Source: Rusavskia elegans (taxonomy: Eukaryota; Ascomycota; Lecanoromycetes; Teloschistales; Teloschistaceae). Taken from it: a DNA stretch of 64,000 nucleotides. The number at the start of each line of letters is the position of its first letter. Position 1 is the stretch's first letter. Below are positions 1 to 9,988 of the stretch, piece by piece. The stretch lies in the NCBI GenBank assembly GCA_011316305.1, contig SAUG01000012.1, forward strand, positions 558,001 through 622,000. Reading direction: 5' to 3'. Below the pieces are notes generated by a model, which worked only from the letters and a program-made list of their open reading frames with translations, made no database searches and was not told where the DNA came from. The position numbers and the translations under genes are program-made.

Positions 1-173
1 GATGCCTGTTTCATCGACTCTGTCCTGGCGGCGCATTGTGTCAAGGCTCAAGTCGTCGTAGTATGATAGAGCTCGATGGCATAGGTGAAAGGTAGTTATC
101 GTTAAGGTCTTGTCGTCGAGCATACGTCTCTTCTTGGTCAACGAGTGGTATACCGCACTTCCTCTGGTTCTCA

Positions 174-1205
174 TCACATTTGGTCATTCGGTCTTGGCTT
201 CTGAAAGCGCCCTTGCATCCAGCAGCGATACATCTTGAGCTGCTTGTGACGGTTTATGAGTAGCCTCCTGTCCACACCAAGGCTTGTTACATTGAACCAT
301 GGGGCGGGCTCCAATGTATCTGTGATTTCTGCAAGCTCATCTCCATGATCTCCATCGGAATGTTGACAACTTCCGCTTTGGAACAGCTTTCCAGACCAGA
401 TATCCTTCAGCTCATCCTGACCAAAGAAGTAAACCCTCGTTCCGTCACCTCGGATATAGAAATTTTCTTCCATCCAACGCCCCTTCTTCATCCTCACCTG
501 TGCCAGATCACCTCTCCCATAGTCTCGGAAGCAAACTTCTCCACCCGGCTTGAGTAATTTCCATATATTGGAAACGGCCTGCTTCCACTGCACAGGCTGA
601 AGAGCGCTGAAAACGAACACCATGAGCACGACATCGACACTGCCTTCTTGAAGACCGGGGGGCAAGTCCAGTGAAGCTACGTCCCAGACCTCGGCCCGGA
701 TATGCTCTTCATCATATGCTTCGGATTCTCGGATTAGATCAATCGCCTTTTGGGAGAAGTCACAGGCGATGACCATGAGGTCTTCATTTTCGTTACCTCT
801 CAAGATAGGAAAACAGGTGTTTCCTGCTCCAGCGCCTACTTCAAGCAGAACTTTCTTACGGGAGTCCTTTTGAGTGACTTCCTTGAGGACTGGGAATTCT
901 TGCTGCAACCATTTCCGGTCCTTGAAGAAGTTCGAAGTGTTATTGGCATAAAACTTATTCCACCATTTCTCCGGCTCCAAGTTGAAGCGGTTGCGATCAA
1001 ATTCCGAGACTGGGGCTGCTCTTTGGACTTCGATCTGGGACTCGAAGCGGATAAGATCCTCGGCTGAGGGCTCCACGTGATCCCACGCATTGAATTCGAA
1101 AGGGTTATCCTCTGGCAACAGATATCGAGACCCAAATTGGAACGGGTCGCTGCGCTTGAGATTATTGGAGGGATCGTGAGAGCGGTGAGGAGGGATCTGC
1201 TCCAT
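174..1205 (-). CDS. TRM140: tRNA N3-methylcytidine methyltransferase, TRM140/METTL2 family
   Basis: Single-exon reading frame of 343 aa from the ATG at 1205; the open frame extends 17 codons further but only to a GTG, so the ATG was chosen. Residues about 82-100 hold the family block WNKFYANNTSNFFKDRKWL and residues about 120-130 the SAM-binding motif I EVGAGAGN, followed by a class I Rossmann methyltransferase fold and the C-terminal DRRLLINRHKQLKMYRCW block seen in METTL2/METTL6 proteins. Family knowledge: these enzymes make m3C32 in the anticodon loop of tRNA-Thr and tRNA-Ser. The actin-binding N-terminal half of yeast Abp140 is absent, as usual in other fungi. It is transcribed divergently from COQ10. 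Confidence 0.88.
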   Translation of the reverse strand: MEQIPPHRSHDPSNNLKRSDPFQFGSRYLLPEDNPFEFNAWDHVEPSAEDLIRFESQIEVQRAAPVSEFDRNRFNLEPEKWWNKFYANNTSNFFKDRKWLQQEFPVLKEVTQKDSRKKVLLEVGAGAGNTCFPILRGNENEDLMVIACDFSQKAIDLIRESEAYDEEHIRAEVWDVASLDLPPGLQEGSVDVVLMVFVFSALQPVQWKQAVSNIWKLLKPGGEVCFRDYGRGDLAQVRMKKGRWMEENFYIRGDGTRVYFFGQDELKDIWSGKLFQSGSCQHSDGDHGDELAEITDTLEPAPWFNVTSLGVDRRLLINRHKQLKMYRCWMQGRFQKPRPNDQM

Positions 1206-1807
1206 TGTAATATCGGCTGGTGGAAAAATCTCTGTAGTTGGATTTTGTAGGGACACTGTGTTGGTTAATGAAGACCAGAGATCGAAAGGAGCCGTTCAGT
1301 TATGATGTCCTCTAGACTATCTCAGCTTATACGGGACCGCACTCAAAAGCTACTGTACATGGTGCGTTTCTCATGGGTTATCGAGCTGGAAACGATACCC
1401 ACAGCCATCATCGAGCTAATTATATTTGAGTCGAACTTCCACAAACCGCGGGTTTCGACTTGTGGTTTCGGCTATAGGTTTTGAGAAGAGGTCTACTACC
1501 ATGCCAATCAGCTAGGTGAACAAGTATAAGTATATCCAGACCAACAATGCAACGGTTTGAGGTTGAAGCCAACAAACAACCCAGGAGGTATTTCCAAGTC
1601 TACTAGTAAGGTTTGCCGAGGGTAGATCCGCTGCAGGGATCCCTGCAAAATTTCGAGATGTTGGCGTCATAACGTGTGCTCTTCATAACGTGTGCTCGTC
1701 CTTACCTACGTCTCTTATTCCAAACAACTCCATCAATTGTGACTGGAGACACAATCAACAGACGCTGTCTAGATTGTCTTACCCTCAATTGATCCAGTAA
1801 CATCAAG
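1206..1807. other. Intergenic, divergent promoter TRM140-COQ10
   Basis: No gene is visible. The space holds a perfect 16-bp palindrome (1632-1647) and a tandem direct repeat of CATAACGTGTGCTC at about 1668-1697, both lying where shared promoter elements of the two divergent genes would be expected. Confidence 0.6.
1632..1647. promoter_or_regulatory. Perfect 16-bp palindrome TGCAGGGATCCCTGCA
   Basis: The sequence equals its own reverse complement. It lies about 160 bp upstream of the COQ10 ATG and 430 bp upstream of the TRM140 ATG. It could be a binding site for a dimeric regulator; that role is inferred from symmetry and position only. Confidence 0.35.
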
Positions 1808-2671
1808 ATGAAAACCACCACCGCCCTCGTACGCCTCTCCAGCACTATCTCAAAACCAAACACACAAATAATACATTCACCAAAACCCTATCGCACACCG
1901 TCCGGCACACATCTCACCTCCACGCCCCCAACCCGATCCTTCACCTCCACCCTCACCCCCCTCCAAACCCTCACCGCCTCCAGCATCCTCCCCTACCGCC
2001 AACGCGACCTCTACAAAATCATCGCCGACATCCCCTCCTACCCATCCTTCCTCCCCTACTGCAAATCCTCCCGCATCACCTCCCACTCCTCTCCAGACCC
2101 CACGCACTCCGAAAAATGGCCTCACATCGCCACCCTCAACGTAGGCTGGGGACCCTACGACGAGACGTTCAAATCCAGAATCTACTGCCTCCCCTACCGC
2201 ACCCTCGAAGCCTGCGCCGGTTCCGCCGCCCCTACAATCCCCAAGTCTGATCTCCCGCACTACCAAAATCTGTCTTCCACCGGAGAGGAAGATGAGGGAG
2301 AGAATAATCTGTTCACTTCCTTGCTTACGCGCTGGACGCTTTCGGAATTCCCGTTCAAGCCTTTACCTCCGGACTCACAATCACCGCAAGAAGGCGATGC
2401 GGAAGCCAATCCCAGCCATCCGAGGACGGAAGTCAGTCTTGTGATTGAAGCGCGGTTCAATAGCGCCATGTATAGCGCGTTGAGCCAGGTGGCGGCGCCG
2501 AAGGTGGCGGGGATGATGATCGCGGCGTTTGAGAAGAGGGCGAGGAGTGTGCTGGGGGTGGGTCATGGGGTGGAGGATGATGGGAGGGGAAGTGAGAATC
2601 GAGGGAGGAAGACGAGTACGGAGGGGGTGGTGGGGGATGAGGGGGCCAAGAGTTGGAATACTCATCATTGA
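1808..2671 (+). CDS. COQ10: Coenzyme Q-binding protein COQ10, mitochondrial
   Basis: Single-exon 287-aa protein. The first about 55 residues are rich in T, S, P and R with almost no acidic residues and end near RSFTSTL, as expected of a mitochondrial presequence. The START/polyketide-cyclase-like domain begins near residue 60 with PYRQRDLYKIIADIPSYPSF, the hallmark of COQ10, and ends around the amphipathic helix AAFEKRARSVLG near residue 250. Known role: binds ubiquinone in the inner mitochondrial membrane and is needed for efficient respiration and Q synthesis. A G/E-rich tail of about 35 residues follows the domain. The middle of the domain carries a long acidic insertion (about residues 155-170). 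Confidence 0.88.
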   Translation: MKTTTALVRLSSTISKPNTQIIHSPKPYRTPSGTHLTSTPPTRSFTSTLTPLQTLTASSILPYRQRDLYKIIADIPSYPSFLPYCKSSRITSHSSPDPTHSEKWPHIATLNVGWGPYDETFKSRIYCLPYRTLEACAGSAAPTIPKSDLPHYQNLSSTGEEDEGENNLFTSLLTRWTLSEFPFKPLPPDSQSPQEGDAEANPSHPRTEVSLVIEARFNSAMYSALSQVAAPKVAGMMIAAFEKRARSVLGVGHGVEDDGRGSENRGRKTSTEGVVGDEGAKSWNTHH

Positions 2672-2913
2672 CAGGTGTGTTAGTGGTTCAATGAGTAGAA
2701 ATCAAAAGTAGCGTTGCATTTGCGTAGAAATTCTGGGCGGTCGGGCCATCTAAGATGGGAAGGTATAACTTCAAAGAGCTGCAAAGCTTTGTACCGTTCA
2801 TGTACATAGTCAAAATGGATTTCGAATGATATCCGAGACAGCTAAATGTGTCCTCGGCAATGGCGGCAAAGGAGACATTCAATTGTGCTACCCAATCGCT
2901 CACCAGGCAAATT

Positions 2914-4593
2914 TTACCGGTAAGTCTCGACCAAATCTACACCTCTCGGTCTCTGCTCCTCCATACTGCTCCTCTCGGCCTCACTTCTGGGTGCTCTTAC
3001 CATGCCCGGTGACAAAGAACCTCTTGTTTGAGCACCAACTTTATCGGGAGGACCCATTGGATTTCCAAGGTTCCGAGTGGGTGGATGATAGGAAACATCT
3101 TGTCCAAATGCGTCCACTGCGGTATTATCGACACGGTTCCCAGCGGCTGAATGTCCCGGGCGCGGCTGCATTTCGAAGCCGGCCTCCCCTCCTTCGTTGT
3201 CTGATGACGAAGACGCATATGTGTTGCTGGGGACCCGTCGCATTTGCGGACGAGAATCAGGCAGTGGCTTGCGAGGATGCCTTCCCTCGAGGTCCAGGGA
3301 CGAGGAAGAAGACTGTTCGGTTTGCTCGCCGAGATCATGCCGTCGCTGACGCTGTGATCTCGAGATCTGCTCGCGGAAAACATTACCCCCACTGGCACCG
3401 CCTGCGGCTGGGTTTGACGGTGCATTCCACGTTTGTGATCGAGATCGAACGGGCTGTGGCGGGGCCTCGAACTCTTCGTCTCTCAACAGTGTGTGGTCGG
3501 CAGATGCCGGAGGCTTTGGCTCGGCGCCCCATGTTCGAATGGGGTACGCTCGACCTTTCCGCCAAGTTTCGGTGACTGGTGGAAAGTATTGGCGGTATGC
3601 ACCCCAAGCAACAAGCATTCCCAGCATGCTCCCTGAAATGACATCGAACGGATGGTGCCGTGCGTCCATAATGCGAGATACTGCGACGAGAGCGGCGCCT
3701 AAGGTTGGGATCATGACAATGAAGGTCTTCCACACTTCACCTTTGTTATCGAGGACGTGCATCTTTGCTGCGAGATAGATGGAAAGGTAGAAGAGGCCTG
3801 CGAATGCGGCTGTGAAATGTCAGCCAGACCTATGATCTGGGTCCAGTTGGGGGCATTCACGTACAACTACTATGACCTGATGGGAAACTTCTGAAGCCAT
3901 CTTTGAGAAGGTTATGGTTCTCCTGTGTGCAGATGGAAATATTGGACAGTCCGAAGGGAAGAGGATCGGCACTGCCTGGCTCTGGCCTGCAGCGATCTAT
4001 GAGATCGGGTCGTGGCTTGCCGGTAGCATTCTTCAAAGCTCCTGTAATGACAAAGGCAGCGCCCTGTGACAGCAAGAGACCCAAGATGCCACAGTTGAGC
4101 TCCCATAAGCGGTCCTTCAACCTGTATTTCCCCAGTGTCCGGTGTCCGTCTCGCGGCGCCGTCTGTTTGTGACGCGAGAAGAGGCCATCGATAAGAAGAG
4201 CATATAGGGCGATGATAATGGCGGGGAGTAATGAATTGAGAACGAACAGGAGCGGGATTGGGATCCTTTCGTGGTTGGCGAAGGGATATTGAAGAGTATA
4301 GTTGCGGAGAGAAAAGTGTTGGTGGTATGGCTCGACGGCGTCGAGAGCATAGAAGGCGAACAGAAGGAAGCTTTAGTAGCACCGAGGCATTAGCTTGTGA
4401 TTGGAGTTGAATAAGGTAGAAATGCTCATAGTCGACTTACACGATGATCACATAGTCGAGAATATAGCTGTAAGAAGGCTCAGTCTCGACATCAGATTCG
4501 GTGAGTAGTACTGCGGCCTTACGATATTACTACCCGCTTCGACAGGGTCTTCTTGGATGAGTAGAGTTTCCGGGGTATTCGAATGTTGTCCAT
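2914..4593 (-). CDS. PAP2-family lipid phosphatase, DPP1/LPP1 type
   Basis: Four exons: 4593-4523, 4467-4441, 4370-3865 and 3809-2914; total 1500 nt, 499 aa. Frames join exactly, and exon 2 is a 27-nt micro-exon inside the first membrane segment (YILDYVIIVFLLFAFYAL). All three PAP2 phosphatase motifs are present: KNATGKPRP (K-x6-RP), PSGHSS across the third junction, and SRIMDARHH (SR-x5-H). Known role: dephosphorylates diacylglycerol pyrophosphate, phosphatidate and related lipids at the vacuole or ER membrane. After the sixth membrane segment a roughly 220-residue hydrophilic, R/S/P-rich tail follows, longer than in yeast Dpp1. The start ATG and the donor GTAAGG at 4522 were chosen because they give a continuous first helix. 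Whether it is DPP1- or LPP1-type is not resolved. Confidence 0.85.
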
Positions 4594-5888
4594 TATCGTT
4601 GTGACCGCACAGCGGATTGATGAATTGGCAGATGGAAGGTCATCCTCCGGAGGTTTCGCTTCGTCGTTCCCTCAACAACAGTTGGTGTCGTGCGGTTGAA
4701 GGGGTGCGTCGTAAGCTCTAAAGGATACTTTCAGAACAGTGTTGTGGTTCTTTGTGTCGATTGTTTCCGTTTCAAGCTGAGGGTGTTAAGGACGTGGCAT
4801 TGTAGCCGAGAGGCTCCGCTCCCTCTCGTACTCCGTAGCCGCCGTAAGCCAAGACGTAAGATCAGGCGCAGTGAAGGCAGCGCTGCGAAGCTGACGCATC
4901 CTGCAACAATCATTTACTCGTTACTTTACGTAACCATGGTTGACAGCGCTCCGATGAATGAGTTCAAACTCTCTCAGCGGACGAAGGTGAGCAGAAAAAA
5001 GGCTCTATGGCTTTCTGAAGGTACCTCCGCGTCTGGGCCAATCAAAATCAACCCTTTGTAGAACAATCATCAAGCTCTCTTGCCGTAAGCTTTTTTAAAC
5101 CGGCTTCAACGGTAAATCGTCTTAATCTCTCAAATTGACATACTGCTGCAGCACTATCTCTGTCGAACTATATCGAGACGGGAACCAGCAAGAGGCTCAT
5201 ATGCGACGACGAGGCCATATGTCATCATGAAGACCAAAGTTTGAGGAGGTTTCTGCAATGAGGACAAAAAATGCAACATCTTCGGGGAGAATTTCCTAGC
5301 GAGTCGATGCAACCGCCGCCACCGCGTGCTTTTTGGGCTGCTCCAACGTTCTGGTCTGAACGTTGGCCACTGAAGCGAGCCGCACCATTCATCTTGATCA
5401 TCATGGGACTCGTGTGGTGTTGCTGAAAAGAACCGTTCCTCGACGCATTGACACAAACATAACGAAACACTACTGAGAGGATAGCCCATGCATATACGCT
5501 TCCTTATTGGTCCCAAAGCGCTAACAGCTTTATCAGGTAAGATTCACGTCAATATCATGCCGTCTCAGGTCAAAAGCAGATTCTCCACGTTACCAGTGAC
5601 ATACCAGGATACTCAAGGATCCTCAGCTAACCGAGCAAGCTGGCTGTCCAGAAGCATGCGCTTACAGAGTCATGTGTCAATGCTTGTGGAAAACCGATTC
5701 GATCTCTCCACATACACCATGAACTATGTGCGCTTTCCGCTCAAGGCGCACTTGCGCGCAGCCGCCAATCTCCAGCCTTCGACAGAGTTCAATAATGCCA
5801 GAGGAATGGACACCTTAACTATCCGGCCCTTCCTGATGTCCCAGACGGAAGATGTCATTCTAAGTACAAGATTGAAAACGCTATCAAG
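4594..5888. other. Intergenic, 1.3 kb, no convincing gene
   Basis: Only short overlapping frames without recognisable domains or coding-like continuity are present on either strand. The region serves as 5' flank for both the PAP2 phosphatase (-) and the secreted M35-like gene (+). Confidence 0.5.
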
Positions 5889-6725
5889 ATGCTCGTACGA
5901 CAAGCTGCCCAAAATTTCCTCGCTCTTTTCCTTGTCACAGTACTTTTTCAAACCACGTATGCACTCCCAACAGAACTTTTGGACTTTGGAGAAGTTCCGG
6001 AATTAGATAAACGCCAAGGTCCAACCAGAAGTGGCATCCAAATCGAAACGGGAGCATGCTCTGGTCGACAGCTGGAGACCATACGGAATGCCGTCCAGGA
6101 CGCCAGCTATCTAGCCGCTGCCGGCCTCAACGCAGCCTCCAATTTTCGACAGGTCCCCTTCACCTATTTCTTCAAGAGTGATCTCAACACCGCCAAAGAT
6201 GTCGGCGCCGTCCTCCAGAGAGTCATTGACGCCCAGAAGGGCTTAGGTGATCCAATCTACGTTACATGCCAGGACCGTTACGAAAAGTGCGGCCCTACCA
6301 ACGCCGGATACACGGCGCAATTCCTCAAGGAACCTGCGGGTTCTCCTGAGAGCTCTCCCATTATCGTCTTTTGCCCCGTCGGGCTGTCCCTGAAGAGAAA
6401 TCCAAGGCCCTGCGACGCCAGAGCCGGAGCTATTTCCCTCGGCTGGTTGATGTTGCATCAGATGGTGATTGTGAAATCGATAGCAGGACCGACTTGGCCC
6501 ATTATTGATATGCCAGGGTCGGAGATGGCCAGCGAGGTTCGAGGGAAGCTCGTATACGATGAAGATACTACGAAGCTGGCCGACGCGTATGCGCACCTCG
6601 GCAGCTGGAGTTATGATCTTGGACTGGGTTATGAGCCGTGGCATCAGGACAAGAATTGCTTGGACAAATTTTGGGTTGGGCAATTTACTCTGAGAGGTCT
6701 TGATGCTACTAATCCGGCTTCGTAG
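5889..6725 (+). CDS. Secreted M35-like (deuterolysin/aspzincin) protein lacking the zinc site
   Basis: Single-exon 278-aa protein from the ATG at 5889. Residues 1-25 form a signal peptide (hydrophobic core FLALFLVTVLF, cleavage near YALP), followed by a dibasic KR at about 41-42 that resembles a Kex2 pro-site. The body has the layout of fungal lysine-specific/M35-like metallopeptidases: paired Cys, a C-x(n)-C segment before the active-site helix, and a LADAYAHLGSW block after it. At the place where the HExxH helix should be, the sequence reads LMLHQMVIVKS (about 188-198), so the catalytic Glu and the second zinc His are missing. I infer a secreted pseudo-enzyme or a binding protein. Family assignment rests on overall pattern, so it is moderate. 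Confidence 0.6.
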   Translation: MLVRQAAQNFLALFLVTVLFQTTYALPTELLDFGEVPELDKRQGPTRSGIQIETGACSGRQLETIRNAVQDASYLAAAGLNAASNFRQVPFTYFFKSDLNTAKDVGAVLQRVIDAQKGLGDPIYVTCQDRYEKCGPTNAGYTAQFLKEPAGSPESSPIIVFCPVGLSLKRNPRPCDARAGAISLGWLMLHQMVIVKSIAGPTWPIIDMPGSEMASEVRGKLVYDEDTTKLADAYAHLGSWSYDLGLGYEPWHQDKNCLDKFWVGQFTLRGLDATNPAS

Positions 6726-7274
6726 ACGAGGGTCGGAGGATCTTGGGCCATAGCAGTGTTCACTATCGTGCCAGATCGACAGCCGGCATACACTTTTCGA
6801 GTTGGGCATGGAAAGAAGGCTTGAGGATAACGCCGGGAATGGGATGTGGAACAGCAAATCTTTAAAACTCTAGACGACTGATAAGATCAGTTGCAAGGTA
6901 TTTCGGGGACACATGAAGCGTACAGTATCGAGTAGTTGTTCATGGAAGACTGGCAAGGAAACCCTTGTTCTCGCCACTGTGATCAAGTCAGACGTGACAG
7001 TGTACGTACGAGGTCCTGTGAGCTCCAATGCCACACAGAGCGCCGAGGAATCTCCAAGAGTTAAGCCGGGCCCACAGTTCCCCGTGAAATTGTCAACCAT
7101 CCGCTAGACACCCTCCTTCTATCAGGTTGGTCGAGTCCGAGATGGTATCAAACCCTATAGTATTCGATGGAAGATAAAATGATCCAGTATAGTCAGGGTT
7201 AATCATCGGCAAATCATGGATACAACAACACATAAACTGCGAAAACTCTACCTAATATAAACTCCACATCCCTC
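6726..7274. other. Intergenic, convergent 3' flanks
   Basis: It lies between the stop of the M35-like gene (+) and the stop of GPI10 (-). Only short unrelated frames are seen; it probably holds the two 3' untranslated regions. Confidence 0.5.
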
Positions 7275-9582
7275 TCACCGCCTCCCCACAAATCTCTCCC
7301 ACTCCCTCATTTTCCCCATCATCCTTATCTTCCCCCTCTCCCCCTCTCCCTCCCTCCAAGCCCTCTTCTCCCCCTCATCCAAACACCAAACCACCATCCC
7401 CCCCCTCCGCCTCCAATCCTCATGCCCCCACCCATTCCACCCCCTCCAACAAACCCCATACCCACTCCCCCTCAAATACGCCCCCAACTCCACCTCCAAC
7501 TGCCCAAATCCCACCAAAAACCCCGTCCACGCCTTCTTCCTCTCCCTCTCCCTCCCCTTCTCATCCACATACGTCACTGCTCCGTCCCACGAAACCCCCG
7601 TCGCGGTTTCGAGCGCCGATAAACGGAGTTGCTGCTCATTTATATTTTTGGGCGGTCGGCCGAGGTGCTGCGAGAGCCAGTGGGTGGGGGATTGGTAGAA
7701 GAGGTCGGCTTCGTCGAGGTAGGTTTTGTGGTGGGAAAGGGGGACGTGGAGAGGGGGTTCGCAGGTTAGGGCCCAGGCTTTTAGGGAGGGGTGGATGAGG
7801 TGGGAGCGCCAGGGGGTGGAGTGGCAGGGGGTGAGGAAGGCGATGGTTGTTGTTATTGTTGGGTGGGAGGTGCTGCGGGAGCGGAGGTAGGAGAGGGTGT
7901 TGAGGGGGGCTTGTTGGTAGAGGGTTGTAGTGAAGATGGCGATAAGGAGGTTGGTTGTAAGGATGAGGGTGAGGACGAGGCGTTTACGTGTGATATTTTT
8001 TGAGGGGGTGGAGAAGAAGTAGGTTGTGAAGGGGGCTGCGGAGAGGAGGTGGAGTGGTGGGAGGAGTGGGTAGATGAAGCGGACTTCTTTGTGGGAAATG
8101 AAGGAGAGGATAAATGGGACTAGCATGCTGGTGGTTGCGAGTTGTCGTCTGATGTTGGCGGTGAGTAGTACCTGAGTTGGAGGAGAATCCTGGGGGAACA
8201 GTGACTGATATAGACCAACGAGAGCGAAGGGAAGCAGAGTTGTAAGGAGGAGCGGGTAGCCTTGGGTGAGATAGTAATGCCAGTCATTCCTCCCGTAGTG
8301 AACAGAGAGGGATTGAGCAAGGTTGAAGTAAAGGAAGCGGAGGGGCGGAAAGGTCCATTTCTGGTAGTAGAGTCGGTCTACTATCGCGGATGTTGAAAGA
8401 ATAAGGGAACTATAACCAAAGTCAATGTATGTTTGGTCTTAGCTGTAGGACAGTATTCACCCGCAAACGACAGCCTCGAGTACGAGGACCATTCGCTCCC
8501 GTCTTGTTGCTGGACCATGAGCAATTGACGTGATGTTTACCCAAAGCCCTCCTTCAATTCGCGGAAGCTTGAGAATTTGTCCACGGGATGATGACTTCCA
8601 CAGGCTGAAACATGCGAGGCATATCCAAATCAGTATGTTTGTGGGGCGAAGAACACATGCCACTGCTGCCAGCAAGAGGCAGCGGCAAAGCCTGTACGCC
8701 GTTGAGCGCGCTCTTTCTACGTTCTCATCGTTCTCTGAGACGCACTTTGCAAGCTCTTTGACTTGGTCTGGCTTGGGATCTTCGCGAAGCCCATACTGAT
8801 CCGTCTCCTCATCCCCTGTAGCATCCAAAGACCAATGCCAGGGCCATTGATGCAGCGCAATGATAGTCAAGGTTGTTTCTAAACAATTGGAGAGCGTACG
8901 CGTGGAAACAAACCATTGCCAGGGACTGACAACAGTTAAGAAAAGCTACACAACAAAGAGGAACAGTATCAGCGTGCGATCAGGCGATGAACAGTGGACA
9001 GAGATTCCATTGAATGCTATGAGTGCTACATACAGCAACCCAAGCCTCGTTACTTCCTCTCCCGTACATGCGCTCTCCCAGTCTCCATGTGTAATAGTCG
9101 GCAAGGGCCGCAATGACAGCTTGTGTCACCTTGGGCGCAGCAAGCAAGAGCTCGGCATGGTTATGTGGAGTAAGTTGCAACAACTTTGACAGCTCGACCG
9201 ACACCCAGTATACACCTGCGAACAAGGTAGGATGAATAGCTGACCGAAGTTGGTTCTTCCATTCCTACAACACCCGTCAGCAGCATTCCCTGATAGAGAT
9301 GACCAGTTCACGTACCCAAGTGATCCATGCTCCGCTATTTGAGCCGAACGCGATCTCCCAAGCCGGCTCGAGCGACTGGAAGTACTCATCGGGCTGGAAG
9401 AAGGTCCGGATGCTTAGCGCATTCAAGATTCGGAATGCGATCAGGAACAAGAGGATATCCTGCGACCTGGCCGCCTCTTTTACATGCTGGAGTGCCCTTC
9501 GCTGGGACTTTTCATCGTCGTGTAAGTGTGGCGCATCGCTCTCGAACGCTGTCGAGGCTTGCGATAGTGCCGGCGAGGCCAT
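7275..9582 (-). CDS. GPI10: GPI mannosyltransferase 3 (GPI10/PIG-B), GT22 family
   Basis: Four exons: 9582-9316, 9264-9034, 8945-8461 and 8409-7275; 2118 nt, 705 aa. The longer open frame begins only with TTG behind a stop, so the ATG at 9582 was used. Motifs in order: [16 protein letters not shown] (about 60-75, the GT22 acidic loop motif), [16 protein letters not shown] spanning intron 1, [21 protein letters not shown] after intron 3, and [12 protein letters not shown] (about 434). Known role: adds the third mannose to the GPI anchor precursor in the ER lumen. The C-terminal about 250 residues after the last membrane segments are less conserved. The in-frame joins at all three introns support the model. 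Confidence 0.9.
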
Positions 9583-9988
9583 ACCCCAGCTCCCAGACAG
9601 CAGCTGCAACGAAGAGGGAACAAGCGGCAGGCAGCAAGCCGCAGAAGCCGTTGAGGCCAAGGGACTTCGGACGGGACGAAGACCGCGGAATTATCCCGAA
9701 CATCTCAGCCCCGCTCTTGTCCGGCCCCACTTGGTTTTACTATGCTGTGCTTTTGATTGGTGACCCATATCGAGAAAACCCTGAGTGGAGGTTGCGTTCG
9801 TCTCTAAAAGCAGGTACGTACGATTATCAGTCTACGGCGATATATACATCTCAACAAATCTATAAGAGTTTGGGCTTCTTCCATCAGCTTCAGCCATCAA
9901 GGAGGAGAATGCGAAGCTCCACAAGGAAATATTTCGAGACTCCAGCACTGGAATTGATATCAAGTCACGTTGACGACACCTGAACACC
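9583..9988. other. Divergent promoter GPI10-ornithine aminotransferase
   Basis: Only 406 bp separate the two ATGs. A TATA-like GATATATACA lies at about 9838-9847, roughly 145 bp upstream of the aminotransferase ATG. Open frames here are extensions of neighbours on non-ATG starts and look non-coding. Confidence 0.5.

Noticed and set aside
2826..3575. 249-codon + strand ORF
   Set aside because: It is antisense to the last exon of the PAP2 phosphatase, whose motifs and splice joins are clear.
8120..8174. Possible 44-nt intron in GPI10 exon 4
   Set aside because: GT and AG are present, but removal shifts the frame and destroys the following [12 protein letters not shown] block.
9299..9983. Overlapping + strand ORFs of 154 and 218 codons
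   Set aside because: They run antisense over GPI10 exon 1 and into the promoter, and show no domain.
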